From the NCBI GenBank assembly GCA_041287425.1, contig JBEULG010000006.1, positions 1 through 64,000 on the forward strand: a stretch of 64,000 nucleotides of DNA. The letters run 5' to 3'. The first letter of the stretch is position 1, and the number at the start of each line of letters is the position of its first letter. This DNA is from JAFGSI01 sp041287425 (lineage in GTDB: Bacteria > Chloroflexota > Anaerolineae > Anaerolineales > Villigracilaceae). Positions 55,651 to 63,284 of this stretch are shown one piece after another. The notes under the pieces are model-generated. The model was not told the DNA's origin. It saw only the letters and a list, made by a program, of their open reading frames with translations, and did not search any database. Made by a program: the position numbers and the translations under genes.

Positions 55651-57012
55651 ATGCCAGATATGCACACCTCTCCTGATCTCATCGTTGTCGGCGGCGGCCT
55701 GGCGGGCAGCGAGGCCGCCTGGCAGGCAGCCCGCCGCGGCCTGCGCGTCCACCTGTACGAAATGCGCCCTGCCGTCCAGACCGGCGCCCATCAGACGGCC
55801 TACCTGGCCGAACTGGTCTGTTCCAACTCCCTCGGCTCTCTCCTGCCCGACCGGCCAGGCGGGCTTTTGAAGAACGAACTCCGCCGCCTGGGTTCGCTCC
55901 TGCTGGAATGCGCCGAGGCCAGCGCCCTGCCTGCCGGCAGCGCCCTGGCCGTTGACCGGGAAATCTTCGCCCGCCGCGTCACCGAACAGATTGCCGCCCA
56001 CCCGAACATCGAACTCATCCGCCAGGAAGTTCGGGAAATTCCCGCCGGGCCTGTCATCATCGCCTCCGGCCCGCTGACCTCGGCATCCCTGGCCCAGGCC
56101 ATCGCCAGCCTGACGGGCGAAGAGCACCTGTTCTTCTTCGACGCCATCGCTCCCATCGTCACCGCCGACTCGATTGACATGAGCATCGCCTTTCGGGCCT
56201 CGCGTTATGCTCGGGGACAAGAAAACGAGGGCGACTATATCAACTGTCCGCTCGACCAGAGGCAATACGAAGCCTTCGTAGATGCCCTGCTGGCCGCCGA
56301 GCGCATTCCCCTGCGCGATTTCGAATCCGAAATCCAAACCGGCGTGCGGGCCGGGCATTTCTTCGAGGGCTGCCTGCCCATCGAGATCATCGCGGCGCGT
56401 GGACGCCAGGCCCTGGCCTTTGGGCCGATGCGCCCGGTCGGCCTGATCAACCCGCACAACGGCTCGCGCCCTTACGCCGTCGTCCAGTTGCGCCAGGACG
56501 ATCTGGCCGGTCATCTTTACAACCTGGTCGGCTTCCAAACCAATCTGACCTATCCCGAACAGCAACGCGTTCTGCGCATGATTCCTGGCCTGGAACAAGC
56601 CGAGTTCATCCGCTATGGACAGATGCACCGCAATACCTTCCTGGCCTCGCCCCGCCTTCTGCTCCCCAGCCTGCAGTCGCGCCAGCGCGGCGACCTTTTC
56701 TTCGCCGGTCAAATTACCGGCGTGGAAGGCTACCTCGGCAACATCGCTACCGGTCTGCTGGCCGGATGGAACGCCGCTCGCCTGCTGCGCGGCCAGGAAC
56801 CGCTCTGCCTGCCCGAAACGACCATGCTCGGCGCGCTGTGTCATTACGTCACACACGCCGAGTTGAAACACTTCCAGCCGATGAAAGCCAACTTTGGCAT
56901 CCTGCCGCCGATAGAGGCCGGCCGCATGAGCCGCCGCCAACGCGCTCGCGCCCTGGCCGAGCGCGCCCTGGCCGACCTGGAGAACTTCCTGCGCCACAAT
57001 CCGCCGGAATGA
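55651..57012 (+). CDS. trmFO: Methylenetetrahydrofolate--tRNA-(uracil54-C5)-methyltransferase
   Basis: A 453-residue FAD protein. The N-terminal dinucleotide site is LIVVGGGLAGSEAAWQAARR, followed by VHLYEMRP, AELVCSNSLGS, the TrmFO-specific HFFEGCLPIE (catalytic cysteine) and LFFAGQITGVEGYLGN. It makes ribothymidine at U54 of tRNA using methylene-THF, in place of SAM-dependent TrmA. ATG 55651 is used; ATG 55660 is equally possible. A TACAAT at 55641-55646 lies so close that the message would have almost no leader, which favours the second ATG if that -10 is real. Confidence 0.95.
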   Translation: MPDMHTSPDLIVVGGGLAGSEAAWQAARRGLRVHLYEMRPAVQTGAHQTAYLAELVCSNSLGSLLPDRPGGLLKNELRRLGSLLLECAEASALPAGSALAVDREIFARRVTEQIAAHPNIELIRQEVREIPAGPVIIASGPLTSASLAQAIASLTGEEHLFFFDAIAPIVTADSIDMSIAFRASRYARGQENEGDYINCPLDQRQYEAFVDALLAAERIPLRDFESEIQTGVRAGHFFEGCLPIEIIAARGRQALAFGPMRPVGLINPHNGSRPYAVVQLRQDDLAGHLYNLVGFQTNLTYPEQQRVLRMIPGLEQAEFIRYGQMHRNTFLASPRLLLPSLQSRQRGDLFFAGQITGVEGYLGNIATGLLAGWNAARLLRGQEPLCLPETTMLGALCHYVTHAELKHFQPMKANFGILPPIEAGRMSRRQRARALAERALADLENFLRHNPPE

Positions 57013-57045
57013 CGTTGCGGCGAGACCAACGATCGCGCCCGTCAG

Positions 57046-57927
57046 ATGAAACGCAAAACCCTCCTCCTGCTTTCCTTGCTTGGCCTGCTCGTTGTAGGCA
57101 GCCTGCTGCTCGCCCGCTCCCTTTCCCCGGCGGCGCGGCGCGCCTTCGATGGCCGGCGCGCTTACGCCGATGTCATCTACCAGGTCAACTTGGGGCCGCG
57201 TGTGCCCGGCAGCCCGGCGCACGCCCAGGCCATCGCATGGATTCGCTCCGAACTCGAACGCGCCGGCTGGCAAGTCAGCATCCAAGAGAGCGAATGGAAC
57301 GGCCAACCCGTCCACAACTTACTGGCCCGCCGCTCAGACGAACCGCCCGCCCTCCTGCTTGGCGCGCACTACGACAGCCGTCCCCTCGCCGACCGCGATC
57401 CCGGCCCTGAGAGCGGCCTGCCCGTCCCGGGCGCCAACGACGGCGCCTCGGGCGTAGCCGTCCTGCTCGAACTGGCGCGCAGCCTGCCCGCCGACACCGT
57501 TCCCGTCTGGCTGGTCTTCTTCGATGCCGAAGACGGCGGCGGCCTGCCGGGCGGCGATTGGATCGCCGGCTCGCGCGCCTTCGCCGCCTCGCTGACCGCC
57601 GCGCCGCAGGCCGTCGTTATCGTGGACATGGTCGGAGACGCCGACCTGAACCTGTATTACGAACACAACTCCCATCCGGCCCTGCGGGCCGAAATCTGGG
57701 CGCAGGCCGCCGCCCTGGGATACGGCCAGCAATTCATCGCCGAGGTCAAATACAGCATGCTCGATGACCACACCCCCTTCCTCGAACTGGGCCTCCCGAC
57801 CGTCCTGATCATCGACTTCGATTACCCCTACTGGCACACCCGCGCCGACACCGCCGATAAAGTCTCTGCCGAAAGCCTGCAAGCCGTCGGCGATACACTC
57901 TGGCATTGGATCGTTTCCCAGCGCTGA
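57046..57927 (+). CDS. Membrane-anchored M28-family metallopeptidase / glutaminyl-peptide cyclotransferase-like protein
   Basis: A 293-residue protein with an N-terminal signal anchor (KTLLLLSLLGLLVVGSLLLA). The catalytic domain shows the M28 ligands: LLGAHYDSRP, GANDGASGVAVLLELAR (Asp), FFDAEDGG (Glu), VDMVGDADLNLYYE, and WHTRADTADKVS (His). The FDAEDGG and DYPYWHTRADT pattern is closest to glutaminyl cyclases, which form N-terminal pyroglutamate on secreted proteins. Aminopeptidase activity cannot be excluded. It acts outside the membrane. It lies 33 bp after trmFO, with only weak ribosome-site matches. Confidence 0.85.
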   Translation: MKRKTLLLLSLLGLLVVGSLLLARSLSPAARRAFDGRRAYADVIYQVNLGPRVPGSPAHAQAIAWIRSELERAGWQVSIQESEWNGQPVHNLLARRSDEPPALLLGAHYDSRPLADRDPGPESGLPVPGANDGASGVAVLLELARSLPADTVPVWLVFFDAEDGGGLPGGDWIAGSRAFAASLTAAPQAVVIVDMVGDADLNLYYEHNSHPALRAEIWAQAAALGYGQQFIAEVKYSMLDDHTPFLELGLPTVLIIDFDYPYWHTRADTADKVSAESLQAVGDTLWHWIVSQR

Positions 57928-57948
57928 ACATCTGTTGTTAAACTGTAA

Positions 57949-57975
57949 TTGCCAAATCGAATAACCTCGTATAAA
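57949..57975 (+). promoter_or_regulatory. Weak candidate promoter before the kinase-hflX genes
   Basis: TTGCCA (57949-57954), a 15-bp spacer and TATAAA (57970-57975) lie in a locally AT-rich gap just upstream of the kinase start at 57987. The spacing is shorter than ideal. Confidence 0.3.
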
Positions 57976-57986
57976 CTTAACCACGC

Positions 57987-59246
57987 ATGAGCGTCCTGCT
58001 TCTTCTGGCCAAGATTCAACCCGCCTGGATCCACCGGCTCACCAACGCCCTGGCACGCGGCGCGGGCGTGCGCGAGACCTTCGAAGCGCAACTTAACCGC
58101 TTCTTCGACATGCTCGCCCACGCCATGGACACCGGCGACCCCGCCTGGCTGGATCCCATCATCCTGGATTGGTCCAACTCGCCCACCACCAGCGACCTGC
58201 GCTCTGGCGAAAAGAACATTACCGCCGTCCTCAATCAAATCTTCCTGATGACCTACGACCTCATCCGGGAAAATCTGACCGAGCAGGAAGCCCTCGACCT
58301 GACCGGCGCGCTGATCCCCATCTTCACCCACGCCCTCGAAAAAGCCGCCCGCATCGAAATGGAAACCAGCATCGCCTTCATTTCGAGCGAATTATTCGAA
58401 GTGCAGCAGAAACTGGAAAAACTCGACCGCAGCAAATCCAACTTCATCGCCGTCGCCGCCCACGAACTCAAAACCCCTCTGACCCTCATCGAAGGCTACG
58501 CCGCCATGATGCACGACATCTTGCGCACCGCCCCAAACGGCACCGCCGACTCACTGATGGAAGGCATCAACAACGGCATCCGTCGCCTGCGCGCCATCGT
58601 GGATGACATGATTGACGTCTCGCTGATCGACAACAACATGCTTTCGCTTTCCTTCCAGCCCGTCTGGCTCGGCCAATTGCTTGGCCTGCTGGCCAACGAA
58701 TTCAAAGACGATATCGCCAGCCGCAACCAACGCCTGACGGTGCGCAAATTCCCCGGCAGCGAGCAGATGATTTTCGCCGACCCCGAACGGCTGTACCAGG
58801 CCTTCCGCAACATCTTGAGCAACGCCGTCAAATACACCCCCGATGGCGGCCAGATCACCATTGACGGCCGCACCCTGCCCGGATTCATCGAAGTCACCAT
58901 CGCCGATACCGGCATCGGCATCTCGCTGGAAGACCAGGAAACCATCTTCGAAAAATTCGGCGGACTGGGAAACGTTTCGCTGCATTCGAGCGGCAAGACC
59001 AAATTCAAGGGCGGCGGCCCCGGCCTGGGACTGCCCATCGCCCGCGGCATCTTCGAAGCGCACGGCGGCACGGTCTGGGTCGAATCGGAAGGCCACGACG
59101 AGGTACGTTGTCCAGGCTCCACTTTTCACATCCTGCTGCCGCTGCGCACCGAGGCACCTGATCCCAAACTGGCCAAACTGTTCGGCATGCAAAAGCAGGC
59201 CGCCGAATCGGCCTCCACCCACCCTCCTCAGGACGAACAAACTTGA
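57987..59246 (+). CDS. Soluble histidine kinase with an RsbR-like N-terminal domain
   Basis: A 419-residue protein. The first ~140 residues are helical and lack any membrane segment. Their pattern (FDMLAHAMDTGDPAWLDPI, TYDLIRENLTEQEALDL) recalls the N-terminal domain of RsbR/RsbU-type stress proteins, an inference. The kinase core has FIAVAAHELKTPLTLIEGYA with His159, NILSNAVKYTPDGG, DTGIGIS and GGGPGLGLPIARGIF. No receiver or regulator gene is adjacent. It overlaps hflX by one base, so kinase and ribosome-rescue GTPase are co-expressed. There is a poor ribosome site at the start. Confidence 0.88.
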   Translation: MSVLLLLAKIQPAWIHRLTNALARGAGVRETFEAQLNRFFDMLAHAMDTGDPAWLDPIILDWSNSPTTSDLRSGEKNITAVLNQIFLMTYDLIRENLTEQEALDLTGALIPIFTHALEKAARIEMETSIAFISSELFEVQQKLEKLDRSKSNFIAVAAHELKTPLTLIEGYAAMMHDILRTAPNGTADSLMEGINNGIRRLRAIVDDMIDVSLIDNNMLSLSFQPVWLGQLLGLLANEFKDDIASRNQRLTVRKFPGSEQMIFADPERLYQAFRNILSNAVKYTPDGGQITIDGRTLPGFIEVTIADTGIGISLEDQETIFEKFGGLGNVSLHSSGKTKFKGGGPGLGLPIARGIFEAHGGTVWVESEGHDEVRCPGSTFHILLPLRTEAPDPKLAKLFGMQKQAAESASTHPPQDEQT

Positions 59247-60610
59247 TGGCAAAGAAAATTCCCGAACCGACCGCTCGGCCGCGCGAACGCGCCTTTCTGG
59301 TCGGCGTGGAACTCTACGGCCAGGAACGCCTGCTCAGCCTGGAGGATTCGCTGACCGAACTGGCCCTCCTGTGCGACACCGCCGGCCTGGAAGTGGTCGG
59401 TCAATTGACCCAGAAACTCGACCGGCCGAACCCGCAAACGTTCATCGGCAAAGGCAAAGTCGAAGAACTCAAAGCCCTGGCCGAAGAGAACCTGGCACAG
59501 GTCATCGTCTTCGACGACGAACTCAGCCCGCGCCACCAGCGCGAACTGGAAGAAGCCCTCGGCAACAACCTGCGCCTGCTCGACCGGACGGCAGTCATCC
59601 TCGACATTTTCGCCCAACACGCCCACACCAGCGAGGGCCAGCAGCAGGTCAAACTGGCGCAATACGAGTACTATTTGCCGCGCCTGACCGGCCGCTGGAC
59701 GCACCTGGCCCGTCAGGCGGGCGGCGGCGGCGGACGAGCCGGATCGGTCGGCGGAGTCGGCCTGCGCGGACCGGGCGAGACCCAACTGGAAGTAGACCGG
59801 CGCACCATCCGCCGCGAAATCGCCCACATCAAAGACGAACTGGAAAAAGTGCGCGCCCAGCGTCAGCGCCAGCGCGGTCAGCGCCGCCGCAATCGCGTCC
59901 CGGTCGTCACCCTTGTTGGCTACACGAACGCCGGAAAATCCACCCTCCTCAACCGCCTGGCCGGCGCAAATCTCTACGTCGCCGACGAGTTGTTCGCCAC
60001 CCTCGACCCCACCACGCGGCGGGTCGAACTCCCCGGCGGGACCATCGTCCTGTTCACCGATACGGTTGGCTTCATTCAGAAACTGCCCACCACCCTGGTG
60101 GCCGCCTTCCGCGCCACCCTGGAGGAAATCGCCGACGCCGACCTCCTCCTGCACGTGGTGGACATTTCCCACCCAAACGCCATGAATCAGGCCGAAGCCG
60201 TCCACCAAACGCTGGACGAAATCGAGGCCAGCCATGTGCCGGTCATCACCGTCCTGAACAAAATCGACCGTCTGGCCGACCCTGCCGCCGCCCGTCAGGT
60301 CGCGGCCCGATTCCCGCAAGCGGTCGCCCTCTCGGCCCGCACCGGCGAGGGCCTGCCCGACCTCATCGAACGCATCCGCCGCACGTTGTTCGAAACCCTT
60401 ACGCCTGTCCGCGTCCGCATCCCTTACCAACAAGGACAGTTGATTTCCCTCTTTCACGAATTCGGCCAGGTGGAGCACCTCGAACACGGACGCAAGAGCG
60501 TCCTCATCGAAGGCCGCATCCCCGGCCGTCTGCTGGCTCAATTCCACGCCTGGCAAATCATGCCGGGCGAATCAGACAAGGAGGAGCAAGATGTTAGGCT
60601 GGCTGAATAG
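59246..60610 (+). CDS. hflX: Ribosome-associated GTPase HflX
   Basis: A 454-residue protein from ATG 59246, whose first base is the last base of the kinase stop. The HflX N-domain has PNPQTFIGKGKVEELK and FDDELSPRHQRELEEAL. A glycine-rich linker leads to GLRGPGETQLEVDRR. The G domain has GYTNAGKSTLLNRL (G1), FTDTVGFIQKLP (G3) and LNKIDRL (G4). HflX splits stalled or stress-damaged 70S ribosomes. The C-terminus is normal. The next small gene begins 20 bp before its stop. Confidence 0.95.
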   Translation: MAKKIPEPTARPRERAFLVGVELYGQERLLSLEDSLTELALLCDTAGLEVVGQLTQKLDRPNPQTFIGKGKVEELKALAEENLAQVIVFDDELSPRHQRELEEALGNNLRLLDRTAVILDIFAQHAHTSEGQQQVKLAQYEYYLPRLTGRWTHLARQAGGGGGRAGSVGGVGLRGPGETQLEVDRRTIRREIAHIKDELEKVRAQRQRQRGQRRRNRVPVVTLVGYTNAGKSTLLNRLAGANLYVADELFATLDPTTRRVELPGGTIVLFTDTVGFIQKLPTTLVAAFRATLEEIADADLLLHVVDISHPNAMNQAEAVHQTLDEIEASHVPVITVLNKIDRLADPAAARQVAARFPQAVALSARTGEGLPDLIERIRRTLFETLTPVRVRIPYQQGQLISLFHEFGQVEHLEHGRKSVLIEGRIPGRLLAQFHAWQIMPGESDKEEQDVRLAE

Positions 60611-60800
60611 AACGCTGGACAAACTTTCCAATTACCTGGCGCCGCGCAAGGGCCTGCTGCCGCTGCTGGGCATCCTGCTCATCGTGGCCAACTATATCGT
60701 CCAGTTTTTCGTCCCCGGCTGGCTCGGAAGCAGCAACCTCCTGCTGCATCTCGGCGTCATCCTTGCCATCTTCGGCATCATGCTGGCCTGGGCGCTTTAA
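60591..60800 (+). CDS. Small membrane protein, unknown function
   Basis: A 69-residue protein starting inside the end of hflX (20-bp overlap, different frame), with an AAGGAGGAG ribosome site just upstream that makes it credible. Two hydrophobic segments (LLPLLGILLIVANYIVQFFV and LLLHLGVILAIFGIMLAWAL) follow a short basic amphipathic N-terminus. A two-TM hairpin with both ends inside is likely. I do not recognise the family. Co-translation with hflX suggests a stress or envelope link. Confidence 0.75.
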   Translation: MLGWLNRTLDKLSNYLAPRKGLLPLLGILLIVANYIVQFFVPGWLGSSNLLLHLGVILAIFGIMLAWAL

Positions 60801-60835
60801 ATCGCCCTCTCGCTTCGGCGCAAATCGTTCGCAAT

Positions 60836-60858
60836 ACCTCCCCGCCCGCCGGGGAGGT
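60836..60858 (+). terminator. Terminator-like hairpin after the hflX operon
   Basis: ACCTCCCCG (60836-60844), loop CCCGC, CGGGGAGGT (60850-60858): a perfect 9-bp GC-rich stem. It is followed by only a short T run (TT), so termination may be partial. Confidence 0.55.
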
Positions 60859-60897
60859 TTGCCTTGGCAACGCCGGCCGAGCGTTCCTCTTTGGCAG

Positions 60898-60903
60898 TAT
60901 AAT
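60898..60903 (+). promoter_or_regulatory. -10 element of the carrier protein-SDR-ligase genes
   Basis: TATAAT lies 30 bp before the carrier-protein ATG and just after the hairpin at 60836-60858. No well-spaced -35 is seen. Confidence 0.45.
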
Positions 60904-60933
60904 TCGGGCAAACCCGTGCAACGAGGAGACAAC

Positions 60934-61236
60934 ATGACCTTAGCAGAAATTCAGGCCCTTGTCCTGGAAGCGGTCGAGGAATGGAACCAGCAGGCAGACG
61001 AAGCCCAGCGCCTGGAAGCCGCCCTCGAAACACGCCTGCTCGGACGGAACTCGAAACTCGACTCGCTCGGCCTGGTCAACCTCATCGTACTGGTCGAGGA
61101 GAAAATTGCCGACCGCTACGACCGACGCCTGACCCTGGCCGACGAACGCGCCATGTCGCAGGAACGCAGTCCCTTTCGCAGCGTACAGTCGCTGGCCGAG
61201 TACGTTCACCTGTTGTTGACCGAAAACCAACCATGA
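60934..61236 (+). CDS. Acyl-carrier-protein-like protein
   Basis: A 100-residue helical protein with GAGGAG upstream. The motif GRNSKLDSLGLVNLIVLVEE has the DSL phosphopantetheine site with Ser44, and the rest fits a four-helix carrier. It differs clearly from AcpP at 9048-9281: longer helix 1, and a loop with many R and D before the last helix. It is therefore a dedicated carrier for a special pathway. Its stop overlaps the SDR start by 4 bp. Activation by the ligase two genes downstream is likely. Confidence 0.82.
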   Translation: MTLAEIQALVLEAVEEWNQQADEAQRLEAALETRLLGRNSKLDSLGLVNLIVLVEEKIADRYDRRLTLADERAMSQERSPFRSVQSLAEYVHLLLTENQP

Positions 61237-61934
61237 GCGATTCCGCCGTCATGCTCATCAGCGGGACGCGCAAGGGCATCGGCCGTCATCTGGCCGAGAC
61301 TTACGCCGCCCGCGGCTGGCAAGTCATCGGCTGCAGCCGGAAACCTTCCGATTTGACACATCCCAACTACCGCCACTTCTGCCTGGACGTGAACGACGAA
61401 GCGGCGGTGCAGGCCATGCTGGCCGAAATTCGCAAGACCTACGCTCGGCTGGATGCGCTCATCAACAACGCCGGCATCGCGGCACTCAATCACGCCCTGC
61501 TGACGCCCATCGAAACAGCGCGGCGCATCTTCGAGACGAATGTCATCGGCACCTTCCTGTTGTGCCGCGAAGCGGCGCGCCTGATGCAAAAGCGAAAATG
61601 GGGGCGCATCGTCAACTTCTCCAGCGTGGCCGTGCCGCTTGACCTGGAAGGCGAAGCCGTCTATGCCGCCTCAAAAGCCGCCGTCGAAACCCTGACCCGC
61701 ATCCTGGGGCGCGAACTGGCCCCCCTCGGCATCACCGTCAACGCCGTCGGGCCGACCGCCGTCCGCACCGACCTGGTAGAAGCCGTCCCGGAGATAAAAC
61801 TCCAGGCCCTGCTCGCCCGCCAGGCCATCCCGCGCTTAGGCGAGTTCGCCGACATCGTCAACGTCATCGACTTCTTCCTGCGCCCGGAGAGCAGCCTCAT
61901 CACCGGCCAGGTCATCTATCTGGGAGGCGTATGA
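61233..61934 (+). CDS. Short-chain dehydrogenase/reductase (FabG-like)
   Basis: A 233-residue classical SDR. The cofactor motif is LISGTRKGIGRHLAE (the usual TG is SG here), with NNAG and NFSS (catalytic Ser). The active site is VYAASKAAVE (Tyr and Lys). The C-terminus ITGQVIYLGGV is typical. The arginine after strand 2 (GCSRKPSD) suggests NADP. It probably reduces a ketoacyl or keto group of a substrate bound to the neighbouring carrier protein. It is coupled by 4-bp overlaps to both neighbours. Confidence 0.9.
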   Translation: MSDSAVMLISGTRKGIGRHLAETYAARGWQVIGCSRKPSDLTHPNYRHFCLDVNDEAAVQAMLAEIRKTYARLDALINNAGIAALNHALLTPIETARRIFETNVIGTFLLCREAARLMQKRKWGRIVNFSSVAVPLDLEGEAVYAASKAAVETLTRILGRELAPLGITVNAVGPTAVRTDLVEAVPEIKLQALLARQAIPRLGEFADIVNVIDFFLRPESSLITGQVIYLGGV

Positions 61935-63277
61935 CCATCGAGTTCATGCTGGATGTCTTCCGCGAAAACCGCCAGCGGGAGGCTGTCATCTGGCGCGACC
62001 AGGCCTTCTCCTACGACTGGCTGCTCGAGCGGCTGGCGAACTGGCAGACGGCGCTGAGCGAGCAGCGGGTCCCCTCCGGCGCGGTGGTCATCCTGGAGGC
62101 CGATTTTTCCCCCAACGCGGTGGCGCTCTTCCTGGCGCTCATCGAACACAACTGCGTCCTGGTGCCGTTGACGCCCTCGGTGGAGGCCAAGAAGGCCGAG
62201 TTCACGGAAATCGCCCAAGGGGAAGTGCGCATCGTCATCGACGAGCAGGATCAGGTCCGCTTCGAGCGCCTCCCCTATCGGGCCGATCATCCCCTCTATG
62301 CCGAATTGCGCCGCCGCGGCCACCCCGGCCTGATTCTCTTTTCCTCCGGTTCGACCGGCAAGAACAAGGCCGCCCTGCACGACCTGACCGGCATCCTGGA
62401 GAAATTCAAAGTCCGCCGCCACGCCAAGCGCACCATCACCTTCCTGCTCTACGACCATATCGGCGGCGTTAACACCATGCTCTACATCCTCTCCAACGGT
62501 GGGACGATCATCACCGTTCAGGATCGTAGCCCCGAGTCGGTGCTGGCCGCGGTCGAAAAGCATCGGGTCGAGATGCTGCCCACCTCGCCGACCTTCATCA
62601 ACCTGATTCTGCTCAGCGAAGCCTACCAACGTTACGACCTGTCTTCGCTCCAGACCGTTACCTACGGCACCGAGCCGATGCCGGAAAGCACACTCAAGCG
62701 CTTCCACGAACTATTCCCGCACATCACCCTCCAGCAAACCTACGGCCTCTCCGAGGTCGGCATCCTGCGCTCCAAGTCGAAGAGTTCGGACTCGCTGTGG
62801 GTCAAACTGGGCGGCGAGGGCTTCGAGACGCGCGTCGTGGACGGCATCCTGCACATCAAAGCCAAGAGCGCCATGCTCGGCTACCTGAACGCCCCCAGCC
62901 CGTTCACCGAGGACGGCTGGCTCGTCACCGGCGACGAGGTGCTGGTGGACGGCGAGTACTTCCGCATCCTGGGCCGCCGCTCCGAATTGATCAACGTCGG
63001 CGGCGAAAAAGTCTATCCGGCCGAAGTCGAATCGGTGTTGCAGGAACAGCCCAACGTCGCCGAGGTGACCGTTTACGGCGAAAAAAATCCCATCACCGGC
63101 AATATCGTCTGCGCCCTGGTGCGGCTGAAGGAGCCGGAAGACCCCAAAGACGCCGCCTTGCGATTGAAGAAAGCCTGCCGCGCCGTCTTGCCGGCTTTCA
63201 AAGTGCCGGTCAAAATCGAATTCGTGGACGAGGAAATGTACTCCGAGCGCTACAAGAAAATTCGCCTGCGCCCCTAG
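61931..63277 (+). CDS. AMP-forming acyl-CoA/acyl-carrier-protein ligase
   Basis: A 448-residue member of the adenylating superfamily, somewhat shorter than usual (~500-550) with a trimmed N-terminus. The P-loop is ILFSSGSTGKNKAALHD, then QQTYGLSEVGI, TGDEVLVDGEYFRILGRR and NVGGEKVYPAEVE. The catalytic lysine is in SERYKKIRL. It activates a carboxylic acid as an acyl-AMP and passes it to CoA or a carrier. With the carrier and SDR upstream in the same overlap-coupled set, loading of that carrier is the simplest reading. The acyl substrate is unknown. Confidence 0.9.
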   Translation: MTIEFMLDVFRENRQREAVIWRDQAFSYDWLLERLANWQTALSEQRVPSGAVVILEADFSPNAVALFLALIEHNCVLVPLTPSVEAKKAEFTEIAQGEVRIVIDEQDQVRFERLPYRADHPLYAELRRRGHPGLILFSSGSTGKNKAALHDLTGILEKFKVRRHAKRTITFLLYDHIGGVNTMLYILSNGGTIITVQDRSPESVLAAVEKHRVEMLPTSPTFINLILLSEAYQRYDLSSLQTVTYGTEPMPESTLKRFHELFPHITLQQTYGLSEVGILRSKSKSSDSLWVKLGGEGFETRVVDGILHIKAKSAMLGYLNAPSPFTEDGWLVTGDEVLVDGEYFRILGRRSELINVGGEKVYPAEVESVLQEQPNVAEVTVYGEKNPITGNIVCALVRLKEPEDPKDAALRLKKACRAVLPAFKVPVKIEFVDEEMYSERYKKIRLRP

Positions 63278-63284
63278 CCCACCG

